A stretch of 64,000 bases of DNA from Lyophyllum atratum (taxonomy: Eukaryota; Basidiomycota; Agaricomycetes; Agaricales; Lyophyllaceae): contig JACGCN010000013.1 in assembly GCA_014905825.1 (NCBI GenBank), positions 62,001 to 126,000 on the forward strand. The letters run 5' to 3'. Shown here one piece after another: positions 44,233-55,878 of this stretch; within the stretch, counting starts at the first letter, position 1; the number at the start of each line of letters is the position of its first letter. The notes beneath the pieces were generated by a model, which saw only the letters and a list, made by a program, of their open reading frames with translations, had not been told where the DNA came from and ran no database searches. The position numbers and the translations under genes are program-made.

Positions 44233-46151
44233 CTACTCGTACATCTGAACATCGTCTGTGATAACAATCCCAAACATCGGCCACATAGATGCCGCGTTGA
44301 GGTCGTCGGGCTCGCCTTCCTTTCGCCCGATGACGCCTTGGGACTGGAAGACCGACTTCCCCTGCGATATGCCACGTCAGTATGCGTGATAACACGGTCA
44401 AGCGACACAGAGAGAGGAAAGCAACCTACCAGACCCAAGGTAACCTTGATCGCGGGTGGGCCAGGGGTATACCGCTCGAGGGGCTCGGCAGACTCCTGAA
44501 TGGCCTCCGAGGAGGACCGCTTGATGAGACGGATGACATTGCGTGCTGCGACTTCACCCTACGTTGCGGACGACGATGAATAGGTATGTGAACATGAAGC
44601 CGACAGACTGAATGACGAACCTGGTAATAAGCGTTATGCCCAGCAGGAATAGCGCCGAAAGCATCTGCAGCGTCGCCTACGACGAAGATGTTGGGGTATG
44701 GCGTTGAGTCTTCAAGCGGCTCCTCGATCGTTTCATTGGCAGCGGGTGGATTCGAAGATGACCTTGTACCGGTCGAGTCGGAGAGGGAGACCTGCTTCAA
44801 ACCCGTCTCGATATCTCTCATCGACGTTTGAAGACTTGGGAGGATGCCTAGCTGCATGGTACGTAAAACATGTGCCAAGGAATCCGTAGGATTGACCGTT
44901 GCGGGGTCCAGCTCTTTCAGGAGGCCCGTATTCGGAGTTTGGCCCGTGCAGAGAAGCTATCAGACGAAAGCAAATGGTAAGTACTGCAAAACGTTCGGTG
45001 TGGCATGACGCACGATGAGATCCGCAGCAATCTCCCTCCCAGTCACGGTTCGCACGGCGCGCTGGCCGCGATCGTTCGTCTCTCCTGGCTCCTCATCGAC
45101 AGAGGAAAGGTCCAGCCTTTCCCCGAGAATGACGTCTACGTTGTCTAGGGTGTTCATGGTACTCAGAACTGAGGTGTGAACAAGGTCAAACGATCGAAAC
45201 GTTCATAGGAGATCGTCGTGCTTACTTTCGCCATGCATGTCCTCGTCGAATCTGGGAAGGAGACGCTTTCGTGAATGAAGGAGAGTGACGTTCTTCATGG
45301 GATGTACTGTAGCGATGTCTGTCGCAAACTCTGGAGAAACGTGAGAAACGGCATACGACGTGAGGGTCGCGTAGAACGTACGGATACCGAGAGCACCACC
45401 CCCAACCACAAGAACGCTCGGCGCTTCCTCCACTATCTTCTGATGCTCCTGCATCCATGCGATACCCTCTGACTTCGTGCCATTGTAGACGGGGAGATGT
45501 CGACCTTTGGTGGGCTTCGGTGGGACTGGTTTGCCAGCCGAATCGGTGCCCCAGAGGTTAAGCGGCGCGGGAAGATGCGAGCCGAGGGCATAGATGAGGT
45601 AGTCAAACGGAACCGTTTCAGTCGGTAGATCGTGTTCGGGAAATGCTTGTGAAAGGGTTAGGGACTTCTGGCTGATTGACGTGACGGTGGCTTGGAGGCG
45701 GCGGTGGAGCAGAGGTGGTTCCTCGGTGAGGAATATCTTCGTATTTGCGATGACTTGGGGAGCACATATATATATCAGAACGCATTTCATTGGGAACGAC
45801 TTCACTCACAGGCTTTATGTTCGTGTCCAGGAAGAACCGCGAGCCGGGGGAAAATATAGATGTCTAGAGGATGTTAGTCATGTTCAGCGGGCATTCTGCG
45901 GGACTTACGATTGGTATGTCTATATGACCCGATGAGCTTCAACGTATGAGAGACATAGTTGTTCGACATACGAGTTACGGTCAATTAAGAGCACTCTCCA
46001 ATCTGTAGGAACGCCAGCTGCGAGGACCTGAGCGGATCGTGTACCTAGGAGTGCCGATCAGCGAAATAAACCAGAGAAAATGATATAATTTTTGTTGTAA
46101 CGAACCTCCATAGGCAGCACCTAGAACGACGACAGTTTTCGTCACGAGCAT
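44233..46151 (-). CDS. AIF/FSP1-like FAD-dependent NAD(P)H oxidoreductase
   Basis: Multi-exon gene from ATG 46151 to TAG 44235-44233. Exon 1 gives the N-terminal FAD-binding strand (MLVTKTVVVLGAAYGG, then DWRVLLIDRNS). The middle has FPRLAVLPGHEHKA and FDYLIYALGSHLPAPL, and the NAD(P)H site follows (APSVLVVGGGALG). The second FAD motif is PNIFVVGDAADAFGAIPAG. The C-terminus, KSVFQSQGVIGRKEG and ASMWPMFGIVITDDVQMYE, is typical of fungal AIF homologue/AMID-type proteins. These reduce quinones or related acceptors with NAD(P)H and are cytosolic or membrane-associated. No targeting signal is evident. It lies between copies 2 and 3 of the tandem family, on the opposite strand. Confidence 0.9.
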
Positions 46152-46518
46152 GTTGGGGAAAAGAAATCGTCGTCTGATCGGCGATTGTTGTCTTATCTGA
46201 TAACAATTCGAAGTCCGCTGGTTCTAGACCGGGACCCAACCACATTGTTGATATCATACGATCAACAGTATACCGGTACCGTCGACTCTTGCCATGCAAT
46301 GGCTTCGGCATGCCTGCGCGTTGTATGCAAGGATTAAGAGGAGCGTTTCCAATCTTGAAGTACCCTATCCTATTCTCAATTCATACGGAACTTATCAGGC
46401 CTCTCCAGAAAAATTTTGAATACAAGATCGAGGAGCTGGATACATGACAGGAATGAGTATCGGTCGCGTGGTAAGTGTCAACTCGGTCTCGGGGACGTAT
46501 GACTCATCAACCCACTCA

Positions 46519-46524
46519 TATATA
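46519..46524 (+). promoter_or_regulatory. TATA box of tandem family copy 3
   Basis: TATATA within CTCATATATAGCCTC, same context as copy 2. Confidence 0.55.
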
Positions 46525-46649
46525 GCCTCAGGCACTGCCTTGGACTCCGAATGAACTATCCGTCTATTTCACAGTGGTAAGTATGCCGCCTTTTTCTCGT
46601 CCTTTTACCGCGACGATTGTAATCGATACTAACGCATTGCCAGTAGATT

Positions 46650-47555
46650 ATGCATCAAGAACACATCCTTCCTTGGAACACCCTCACATCCCATTTCAGA
46701 TTCATTCGCGACAATCCGCAAATCACACCTCATCGAACAGGATTCTTTGCTCTCAACAAGCCTCGCCAAACTCAGGATTTAAATCATTTCGTCCGCGTAT
46801 TGTCCCAGACTATCACCACATTCGCTCAGACGGAGCGCAAGAAACACCCCGAGACGTTCGCGGCGCCGTCCACTGGGCAATTGTTCTCGGACACGCTTCG
46901 TGACCACCACTCCCAGTTCCTGGATGCGGAAATTCAGCGTCTGGAGTTTTGGATAGCGTCCGCCCAGGGCCCTACCTCTCCCTTCAATCATACGATGGAT
47001 GGACTGCGTTTCGGTGACGTCACCAAGGTTCTTCTAAGGGAAGGCAAACTACAGACTCTCCTCATGCTTGCCAATCATCCAGAAATCCCTCTTGAACGCA
47101 TTGCGACTTTACAAATTGCTTACGCCCATATAGGGTTCTCCGAAGTAGCGAGCTGCGCGCTCCTCTCATACGTCTTCCTAAATTTTGCTGCGGCTGCGGG
47201 AATGCTCAAGAAAGGCGGATACGAGCGCTGGGGATGCGTGGATGTCGAATTCACTCTATCCAACCTGCATATCCCTTGCGAGACCTCGCATCCCCCAGAT
47301 GACGTGGTTTTTCAATTTTTTTTATCCACCTCGGAATGGGGATTGTTCCAGGACGGCGCTCGGGACCTTCATCAATATCATGACTATGTCAAAGAACTTT
47401 TCAGGATCCTCTATCAGTACGATGCATTGATGCGTGAGTGTCACCTCGACCCGCAGTGGGAGCAGAAGATTCTCTATGCACTTCACAGGATTACGTATGG
47501 ACTAAAACTAGATCAGCAGGAATGGTTGGAGGGATGGAAAGTGGTTCTTGTATGA
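46650..47555 (+). CDS. Tandem family protein, copy 3, unknown
   Basis: 301 aa, a single coding exon from ATG 46650, right after a probable 5' UTR intron (GTAAGT at about 46578 to GTAG|ATT). Same blocks as copy 2, with differences mainly in loops (SPFNHTMDGLRFGDVTK, VFQFFLSTSEWGLF). Promoter, 5' intron and coding region are all duplicated, so the unit copied was at least 1.2 kb. The duplication spans or jumps the oxidoreductase gene. Function unknown. Confidence 0.8.
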   Translation: MHQEHILPWNTLTSHFRFIRDNPQITPHRTGFFALNKPRQTQDLNHFVRVLSQTITTFAQTERKKHPETFAAPSTGQLFSDTLRDHHSQFLDAEIQRLEFWIASAQGPTSPFNHTMDGLRFGDVTKVLLREGKLQTLLMLANHPEIPLERIATLQIAYAHIGFSEVASCALLSYVFLNFAAAAGMLKKGGYERWGCVDVEFTLSNLHIPCETSHPPDDVVFQFFLSTSEWGLFQDGARDLHQYHDYVKELFRILYQYDALMRECHLDPQWEQKILYALHRITYGLKLDQQEWLEGWKVVLV

Positions 47556-47826
47556 GGTACATATGGCGTGTCGTTGGCATAGACATCTACCTACGGTACT
47601 ACCGCGCCTTATTACTTCGTATCCCTTGGATTTGACTTTGAACGCATCCAAGAGTTGAGACAAATCGCCTTAGGTTGTTTCGATGGTATTCGCATCAGAA
47701 CCGACTCAAATTGTCCAGACACCAGAGCTAGTTACATCAGTTATTCAATGCACAGGTAAGTAAGTCCATATAAATCACATATACAACGTTGCGGAGCTAT
47801 TCAACAGACTCAAGCTCTTTGCAGGC

Positions 47827-48190
47827 TCAGCAACGAGAGCTTGGGCCGTACTCGCAGCAGCCGTTAGGGCCGCACTCGTAGATATAGCCTGACTTGCAAG
47901 GACCACCTGGACCGTTGGCACCGCAGTACTGGCCTTGCGGCAGGGTGTAGATCTGGCAGGGCGTGTTGTAGTTACAGGCCTGTTCGCGGATGTGTTTAGC
48001 TAGGCGCACTGTCCAGAGAGTAGGAAATGGCATACGCGTTTGTTGATCTCAGCAGGAGCTGCAGTAAGCTTTGGTTCGACAGCAGCGGCAAGGCCGGCGA
48101 AGGCGACGAGTGAGGTAGTGATGAAAGCGAAGAACTGGGAAGTTTAAGTTAGAATTGAACCGTTCAGGCCAGAAGGAAGCACACCTTCAT
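47827..48190 (-). CDS. Secreted Kex2-type cysteine-rich peptide precursor
   Basis: Three exons, 48190-48185 (only Met-Lys), 48134-48036 and 47979-47827, give 85 aa. Signal peptide FFAFITTSLVAFAGLAAA is followed by a short pro-region ending in Lys-Arg exactly at the second exon border. The 50-residue mature part begins ACNYNTPCQIY and holds eight cysteines (C, C, C, C, C, CC, C) with GQYCGANGPGGPC and CGPNGCCEYGPSSRC. KR suggests cleavage by Kex2 in the late Golgi. Intron 2 (GTATGC..AACAG, 56 bp) has a CTAA branch-point-like site. It looks like a small secreted protein of effector or antimicrobial type; no activity is claimed. Confidence 0.78.
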
Positions 48191-49867
48191 ATTATAGGTG
48201 GAAAGTTGTTGTGAGAGAAGAGTGTTTGCTAATTCCTCGGAAGGTAGAGAGCTTGGGTTCATAGGATGGCACGATGAAGAGGCTTTATACCTTTTCTTGC
48301 GTGATGAGAATTTGGAAATTGAAGACAGGAAATAAACTTGCCGAAGGACCCCGATCTCGACGGAAGGCGCGGCAGTGGTAGTAATCACTTGTACCAGGCG
48401 CGTTAGCTCCGTTATTCAATAGAATTATTAAACTATCTGTCCTCGTGAATGTGTGCGAAGCGCCCGTGGGGCGAAACGTTGGTAATGATCGGCGTACGAG
48501 GAGTAGTTACTCCAATATTCAGTTGAATTATCAAAATAGCCGTCCTCGTGAACGCTAGCTCAGCCTTGTGCATTTGTGGCGCAACCGCCCGAGCACCTAT
48601 ATCTTCGATTAATTTCGTACAAGCTCTCTTATAGCAGCTCTTCAACGCAATTGCCGCCGCTCCAGCAATTATATGAACCTCGAATGATGCAAAGATTGAT
48701 ATCGGTGGCTGAGAGACACTGCCTTTGAGATTTAATGTAAAAGGGAGCTTCAGCCCTGCGCGATTGTAATCAAAAATCAAGCATCTCAGCGCAAGCCAGC
48801 CTATCTTAAAATGTGCACGCTACAAGAAGGATGCAAACTCAACTGCCACGAAGTATGGGTTATTGTCATACATAGGACTGGATCACTATCCACTTGCCGT
48901 AACTTGCCTTGAGAAGTTCGAGACAGTACCGCCTCGAGGTCCAAACCGACATGGAAAAGGCTTTGGATTGCTGTGCATAAATGATTTCAGCTGTGAATGA
49001 ACCATAGGGCAAAAGTTAGAAAAAAACTTGTCACCCCAATCGTAACTGGGACCATATTTGGGACCATCTAACTATTGATACTAACAGAACGCAGCAAATG
49101 ATCCCTGTGAGTCGCTTCATTGTCTCTCATCAGTGCTTCAACCTCATGTTCGGCTCCTCAGCGAGTGACAGACAGCCCGAATGTGCCTGTAGAATGCAAA
49201 TGATGCGAGGACCGCGAACAGAGAAAGGCTTGAATCGAAGCTCAGATATCGTTTTCTCCCGCTGCCGACAATGATGTTCTCTACCTTCGCAACGCCATGC
49301 CCGGCACCAGCAACAACCATGGAGAAGACTGTCCATGCACGACGTTGCCTTTCACAAACCCAAAACATCTCAGAGTCGTGCTGCATGGCCGAAGGACAAG
49401 TTCGTGAACCGAATAATGATGGGGGTCAGATGGTCCCTCCGTTGCCTATTACTTTCGGTCATCATTAGTCAACTACGCCGCAGACGACAGACAGAACGAT
49501 GCTAACAATGACTGGGGTTACCATTACGAAGATGAATGACACTAGTACTGTTGGTCCGAATATTCGCGAAGTGCAAAAGGTATCATGAGTGCATTCTCCC
49601 CACAAGGGTGAGGTCGGTCATCCATACGATGATTAGCCACTGTTGAGCCTCAGCAGGCGCCCCGTTAAGACGCAACATGCCATGGGAATGAGAGCTTGGG
49701 CGTTAAGAACGATGGATCATCTACGTCTCGAATGATAGTCATCCCCGAACACCGGATTGGGCACGTATCCAGCAAAATCGTGTAGTATTGTATGACTATG
49801 TAGACAATTATATTATACATACAGGCTATACATTAAGAGTAGGCTTACAATACAGCATCAGGCTACG
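48191..49867. other. Intergenic with a degenerate direct repeat
   Basis: No gene called. Two imperfect copies of about 45 bp lie at roughly 48408-48455 and 48500-48552 (ATTCAATAGAATTATTAAAC.. and ATTCAGTTGAATTATCAAAA.., both followed by GTCCTCGTGAA). Confidence 0.45.
48284..48289 (-). promoter_or_regulatory. TATA box of cysteine-rich peptide gene
   Basis: Minus-strand TATAAA about 95 bp before the ATG at 48190. Confidence 0.55.
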
Positions 49868-52100
49868 CTAGATCATCTCGCCCTGTTGCAGATATATCCG
49901 GAGGATCGTTTCCCGAACTGTTTCTTCCCCGCTCGAGAGTCAGCTGCTGCATGAAAAGGGACTGGGACAAAGAAACTCACCTCCGAGAAGCAGCGCCGCC
50001 ATCGAGTTGGTATCCTGGATCGCGTAGTTACGTTAGCTTAGGCGCTGGCAAGATAGAAGGGTAGCGTGGGGGGCCATGATAAGGTACGTACAATGGCAGA
50101 GGTTTCGTGGACCATGAACGGCCGTGGGATGGGCGATAGCTTTCGCTGCAGGAGGGAATGGATCAGCGAGAGATTTGGGTGAAGCTTCGACGACGTACAT
50201 GGTATGTCCGGAACTTGTCACAGAAATCTGGGTGGTAGCAATATCAATGGTCGGTATCAGTATAGAGCCGAATGCATGGCGAGCTCACATTTTGTCACAG
50301 GTGCGACCTCGTTTGGTAGGTCGCCGTAGCTTGGCACGTATTTCTTGACCTTGACTCCTGCGGCAAGAGTCGACGATAGGACGTCCTTCTGCATAGTCGG
50401 TCAACAGAGGCCCGCGCATGGAATAGGGAGATAGATGAACATACCTTGTTGAAGAAAAGGATCAGGGTCGCGTTTGCGAGGAGTTTGTTCCGACAAATCT
50501 CGCGCCACAACATCAAGCTGTCTTCCTACGTGACAGTCGTGATCAACAGGAGCTTACATGGTTGGCGATGTGGTTACGTACCAGACGATTGATGTCTGGC
50601 TCCTCCTCCAGCGCTTGGTTGAACGCCAGTGGGGCGAGGAAGAGTATCGTTTGAACTGGACGAAGGATCTTTAGCATTTGTCCGCTCGAGTAAACAAAGC
50701 CAATATTACCGTCCTCGAAATATGGAATCCATTTTGGCCGCTGAACGTTCGTCAGAGAGGGTTACACCTCGAGGCATGGAACAGAGACGCACCTGACTTC
50801 GACTTCCTCCCACGTCCGTAATGTATACCTCGGAGCCGATGTCGAGCCCTATAGATGATCAGGTCATGAAATTAAATCGTTGCTTGATGGTACCGATGGA
50901 CAATTCATACCTTTCTCGATTATAAAGTAATGTTCCTCAACGCCAAGCGTTCGTACTCGTGCCCGCATGATATCCGCTATGACACCAATAAGCGTAATAT
51001 CTTATGATGAGAATAAAATACCACAAACAATCTGTAGGTTGGTATGCGGGGTCTGCAATGCGTTCGATATCATTGAGGAAGCTAAACTGACCGTAAGTCT
51101 TATCTCTCAGAAAGGCAGGCGAACACAACTTACAATCCCGGCAAATCCTCCATCTTTACCCCCTTCTTCTTCAGCACCGCCCTCACATTCGGGTCATTCC
51201 ACAGAACCAAAATATCGTCCTTGGAAGCCACCAGCACCGATGTTGGATCAATCTCCTTGTTCAGATGATTCTGCGAGCGCCTCCGCTTGACGTCCGTAGG
51301 GCCGTTTACGGGCACTTGAGTCCGTGCCTTCAGGGTGGCCTTCCAGTTGCTCCCTGGGCGCACGCAGAGGTCGCGGTGAGTATGTGTACACCCCGGCGAT
51401 ATGAGCTGCATGATGTTTTGTTCGATGAAGAGAAGGGGCGAAAGCCCTAGACGGATGCGCCGAAGGTCGCGGTTAAGGGGGGACTTGGCATCGGTGTCGC
51501 CAGTGGAGTCCCATTCGTGTTGGAGGATGTCGAGGATAAGCTTGAGAGACCTGATGGGAGTGTTAGAAGCACAGGTCAAGTGAGCATAGGAAGAAAAAAA
51601 AACACGTACCCTATGAGGTTGAGTTGGATGATAGTTCTCCATGCTGGTCGCTCGCTCTCGAACTGCTGCGGTGCAAAGACTAACTGAAAATCTGGGCCTG
51701 GGTCAGCTATCTGAATGCGAAGAATTTGCTGGATGCATACTCCGTAAAACAGAGCTCTAGAAGGACGAGGAATCAGCATGCTACGGTAGGTATGGGGCGG
51801 AGAAACATTCATACCTTCCCCGATTCAGATTGCCCTTTACGGTGGACAGCGGCCGTCAGGAGGCGCACCGTGTAAGAGGGGAACAATCAACATACCAAGG
51901 AGTAGTATCTGCACACACTTCTTCTTCTTATCCATCGCCTTCTTCGTCTCTAGTAGCTGCTCATCGATCTCCTTCGATATCCTCAACGACTCTTCGAATG
52001 CATGTGACAGGTTGTCGTCGTCGCCCCCATGTTTGAACGGCGGGGCCGGAGCATCCCAAGGAAAACTGGCCTGTACTTTGGACGCAGTGATGTCGGACAT
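49868..52100 (-). CDS. Divergent heterotrimeric G-protein alpha subunit
   Basis: Many short exons from ATG 52100 to TAG 49870-49868. The P-loop GQSESGKS is assembled across splice sites, followed by SVLRNFQLVFAP and RPAWRTIIQLNLI. The helical domain contains KLILDILQHEWD and RLGLSPLLFIEQNI. Switch regions: RARVRTLGVEEHYFII and DVGGSRSQRPKWIPYFED. G4 is LILFFNKKDVL. The C-terminus reads DTNSMAALLLGVRETILR. Galpha binds GTP and relays receptor signals at the plasma membrane. The N-terminus lacks the MGxxxS myristoylation motif and the helical domain has a long basic insert (KRRRSQNHLNKE), as in the lineage-expanded non-canonical Galpha proteins of Agaricomycetes. It may not serve classical receptors. 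Confidence 0.88.
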
Positions 52101-52424
52101 GGCGGTCGTGACTGAAGGTGAAGGAGGACGCGCAGCGTGGGGATGAACTTGAAACGCCTTGAAAAAGGATAAAGTCTCGAAATTGCAGCCGTGTGCGTCA
52201 GGGTCGAATCAAGGCACGGCAACGTGGAGAAGTAATATCGGAGGCCCAGCGGACTGTTTCGTGACGACCATCAGCGACAGGAATATTGCAAATCCAGAAT
52301 CTCGCACTCAGCCTGAGGCCTGAGGGAATATAGATCCCGGGAAGGGCGTTGCACGACGAGGGTGAGACCTGAGAGTTATGAACCTTGTTATCATCTTCAT
52401 AGTGTTTTCTCTCAGTGTTTCAGG
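52101..52424. other. Divergent promoter region
   Basis: Between the Galpha start (minus) and a tentative plus-strand gene; no site stands out. Confidence 0.4.
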
Positions 52425-52977
52425 ATGCCGTATAGCTGTAACGAGGACATGTCGAGTATTCAATCGGTTCGAGAGGTGTTGCCGTTGAGCGGGCGCGATG
52501 GTGATCCGATTATATTGAGCCGTGATCGCGATCATTATCGATTGTCTAATTTGAATGCCGGATGGCGCATCCGGAAATTGGCCCTTTCAGTAGCTATCCT
52601 TCATCGTCCTCGAAACGGAGAAATATTCCCTGAGCCTAATTTTCTTTACAACTTCCAGCACCTTTCCTCCGAGCTTACCGAGACCCTAACGAAGGACGTC
52701 GATGGCGTACCCATCATCTTGCCTGATAATTCAATGCGTTATACCTGTTGGGGAGAGATCAATCTACGGATCCCCATGGTCACAGCCACCACATGTTCCC
52801 CACGATCGAATTTAAGCACAGATAGGTCTCCAACTACAGGTAAGTTTCACGAGTTCAGTTCACGGAGGAAAAATCAGTGAGATTTTCCAATTCTCCCACT
52901 TTCAAGTCGATTACAATCAATGGCAACATGACAACCTAGGCAAGCGTATGTCAGTTCTTTCATCCATCTTCCGATAA
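52425..52977 (+). CDS. Tentative unknown gene, two exons
   Basis: Exon 52425-52839 ends ACAG|GTAAGT; an acceptor at 52905-52906 gives a short second exon in phase, ending at TAA 52975-52977 (about 161 aa). Residues include LSNLNAGWRIRKLALSVAI, PNFLYNFQHLSSELTET and RYTCWGEINLRIPMVT. No family recognised. Composition is protein-like, but the acceptor (CAAG) is weak and the gene could extend further or be a remnant. Confidence 0.35.
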
Positions 52978-55421
52978 TACTTACGATACGTTGAGAACTG
53001 ACACGGATACGGAGAATCATCGATCGGTTATCCAAGAGACTTCAGAGTTCGACCCTCGCTGAGGCGCTCTCGGAATCACAGCCCATGGCATTATGCGTTA
53101 CGGAAGCATCCAGCGTCAAGTCCGTAGATAGCGACTGCACCCTAGGAAGTAGTTGTGGTATAATTGCCCGTCCAGGTATAAAGGGGTGCCCAACCTCATC
53201 CGTTATCGTCACTTCGCGGAAGCAAAACGAGGATAATAATTCGTCGAAAAGGCGACTACGCACGGATCTAGAAGGCGCAGCAACTCGCCACCAAGTGTGA
53301 ACGTAATCGCGTCTTCTTCGTGACCTCGGGCTACACGATACTATAACTGTTGAGGGTGTGTCTTGCACAGTCCACGTTAATACACGGGTGGGGGGCATTT
53401 TAACATCGCACCTTTGGGGTCTGTGTAGCAAGATTTGTCGACTGTTTGTGACACCATACTCAAAGGAGGCCCCATCTCCCACGTGCCAGGCCCGTGTCAC
53501 TGGTAGATCCCGTAGTTGACCTCTGTTCATCGGCGTGGAAACCTCGGGCTATAGGTTGGCAAGCGCAATGGGCATATAGAAATTCGCCGACCTAGTCGGT
53601 CAGGCGAAAGCGACGATGGATGTCGGTATCAGTAAAGAGTGACAGAGCTAGTGCCATGTTCACGCGGTTTAGCACATGCTGGAGATGGTGTAATTTTTCG
53701 ATAGGCGTACTTGCGGTTTCGAGTCACATGGGCGCAGGACGCGTGGCGGATATGTATCCTGTGGTACTGGACGTTCCGCTAATGAGCAGATGTTGACGAA
53801 ACAAAGAGAGAAATTGACCCACTAACCCATGACGCTCTTCATCATGACGCCACCGATTCAGACGACTCATGGTCTCCATTCGCTAGGCTGTCACCACGTA
53901 GAGACGCGTCAGAAGATCACTGAAAGTATCCACCGAGGCCCTGACAAGAATCTGTAATTTGCGGTCATTACCCCCCGAGCGTCGCTGCCAGCCGCCGCCT
54001 GCGTTGAAGAAAATCTCACCGAATATCGCCTGACAATTTCTGTCACTGCTAATTAGCTACGGATGGCTTCAAGTTTCAGTCGTCCGTAAGGAGTGAAGAA
54101 TGACCCATATGTAAGGCTGAGGCTCCTAGTGTGACATCTCCAAAAGTAAGCGGCATTTTCGCTTATCGTTGGCCTTGTTTGGCTGAACCTTCCGAATCCG
54201 ATGCCGACTCCGACTGGGCTTCGCTTACAGCTCTTTTTCCAACGACCGTGACCTGGAAGTTCATTCATATATCTTGCACCCCTCTGTGATTTGCGACGCA
54301 GTTCCATTACCTTATGCGAGTCTAGTCCCATATACGCCGTAATCTCTTTCATCACAATTCATGGTTTATCAAGACATCGAGAACGAGCGCTTGGGATTTC
54401 AGGAACTCAGATTGATAACTCTCTCGAGCGTGCGCAGGTTTGCGAATCTTGCATGGTCGACACAATTAGGACGGACGTTACCAAACTGCGGTGGGAAGGA
54501 AAGGGCAGAAAAGGGAAGTACTGGCTTCCCAACGTGTCGACTCGGATATCTATTCCGATGCAGTGATCTAATCCTAATCTTGTCCCACTGCACTAGTTGC
54601 TGAGTCTATCATACCCGATGTCTGCCTTTGTCTCTGGGATGTGTGCTTTTTGGCTTTTTGCATACGCTGATGGCTCGAAGTAGCCAGAGGCGCTCACATG
54701 GGCTGAGCAAGTCACTTTGTACTCGCCGCAGGGAAAGAGTGCGGGCTGCGAGGCATCTATGATGACGCGCTGCGCGCAACGGCACACCGACTTCGAGGGT
54801 ATTGCGAGACCGGTTTGGAGTAACCTCGAACTTTAGGTGAGCCACTCGATCTATCTAGCAATCGATTTAGCATCCTTACTTGCCCGAGGCTTCACTCGAG
54901 ATGTACTCTTAGGTACCGATATGCCGAATGCGACCAAGTTTACGGATAATTCATGCTCACAAACCAAGGTCGCAGTCTCTCGACAAGCCTGTTCATAAGT
55001 CAGATGTTTGAGCTCTTCGTGTGGAGCATGTCTTGAATACCCCGACTCTCCCCCAGAGCGCAGGTTAACATTGGTCCAGCAAACCATGGTCCATGCTGAG
55101 TGGCAGTGCGTATGATCCTGATGGAGCAGGAAACGCAACCTGAACACTGCCAGCAAAGCATTGTATATGTCAGGTGCAGCTTATCAGATATGCTACGCTG
55201 ATGAGTTGATGGTCTATCTTGGGTCTATCGAAGAGATGCGGCCCGAGCACGGACATCTAATTTCAGTACGACCTTCTTTGAACATAACCTCGGCTAAACC
55301 GCAGTGTTGTGCAGGGAGACTCTGCAAGTTTGTCTCCGCCTCTGTCCGTCCTTATGCTCGTGCCGAAATATACCATGAGGATCGGCATTCAGTGACGGCC
55401 CCTTACAGCATCTCTCATTTG
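52978..55421. other. Gene-poor spacer
   Basis: About 2.4 kb without a gene I can support. The minus-strand frame 54053-54355 and plus-strand frames near 54.3 kb have no splice partners, domains or duplication support. Confidence 0.45.
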
Positions 55422-55429
55422 TATAAATA
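55422..55429 (+). promoter_or_regulatory. TATA box of cysteine-rich 63 aa gene
   Basis: TATAAATA, 90 bp before the ATG at 55512, same form as in the hydrophobin promoter. Confidence 0.6.
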
Positions 55430-55511
55430 CTTGGCCGTAAACCCACTCGAGATTCATCGTCAATACCTTCGAGTCTCGCCTTCAATCCACCTGAGCTGCT
55501 AACTCTCTACA

Positions 55512-55878
55512 ATGCGCGCTTTTACCGTCTATCTTGTGGCTCTAGTCCTTGCTGTCTCGACCCGAGCAGTCATCAACAAGCCTGGGAGTTGCGACTGTGT
55601 AAGTCTCCCTCGCCTATGCCTTTCATGAGCATGAATGAGGCTAATGTCAATCATTACACAGTTTACGGATTGTGACGTGAGCCTTTCATGGTCGTCAAAT
55701 TCGATACCCCTGTTTTTGACGCTGGACTGACTATGATAGACCGACCTTGCCGGCGCCTGCAGCAATTACGACGCGGCGTGCGATTATAACAGCTGCTGTG
55801 CCTACTGTGGTTGCGGCGCATGCGGGGTAGGTCTTCACTTTGTGACGTGTCGCCAATTCGCTAAAGAGTCTATAGTAA
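55512..55878 (+). CDS. Small cysteine-rich secreted protein, 63 aa
   Basis: Exons 55512-55598, 55662-55676 (five codons) and 55740-55826 join in phase; a fourth exon supplies only the stop TAA (55876-55878) after an intron GTAGGT..TATAG. Signal peptide MRAFTVYLVALVLAVSTRA. The mature 44 residues contain ten cysteines (CDCFTDC, ACSNYDAAC, NSCCAYCGCGACG), so multiple disulphides or metal binding are likely. If the last intron were retained, the protein would extend 31 residues to TAG at 55920-55922. Not a hydrophobin (spacing wrong). The TATA box and short introns suggest high, regulated expression. Confidence 0.72.
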
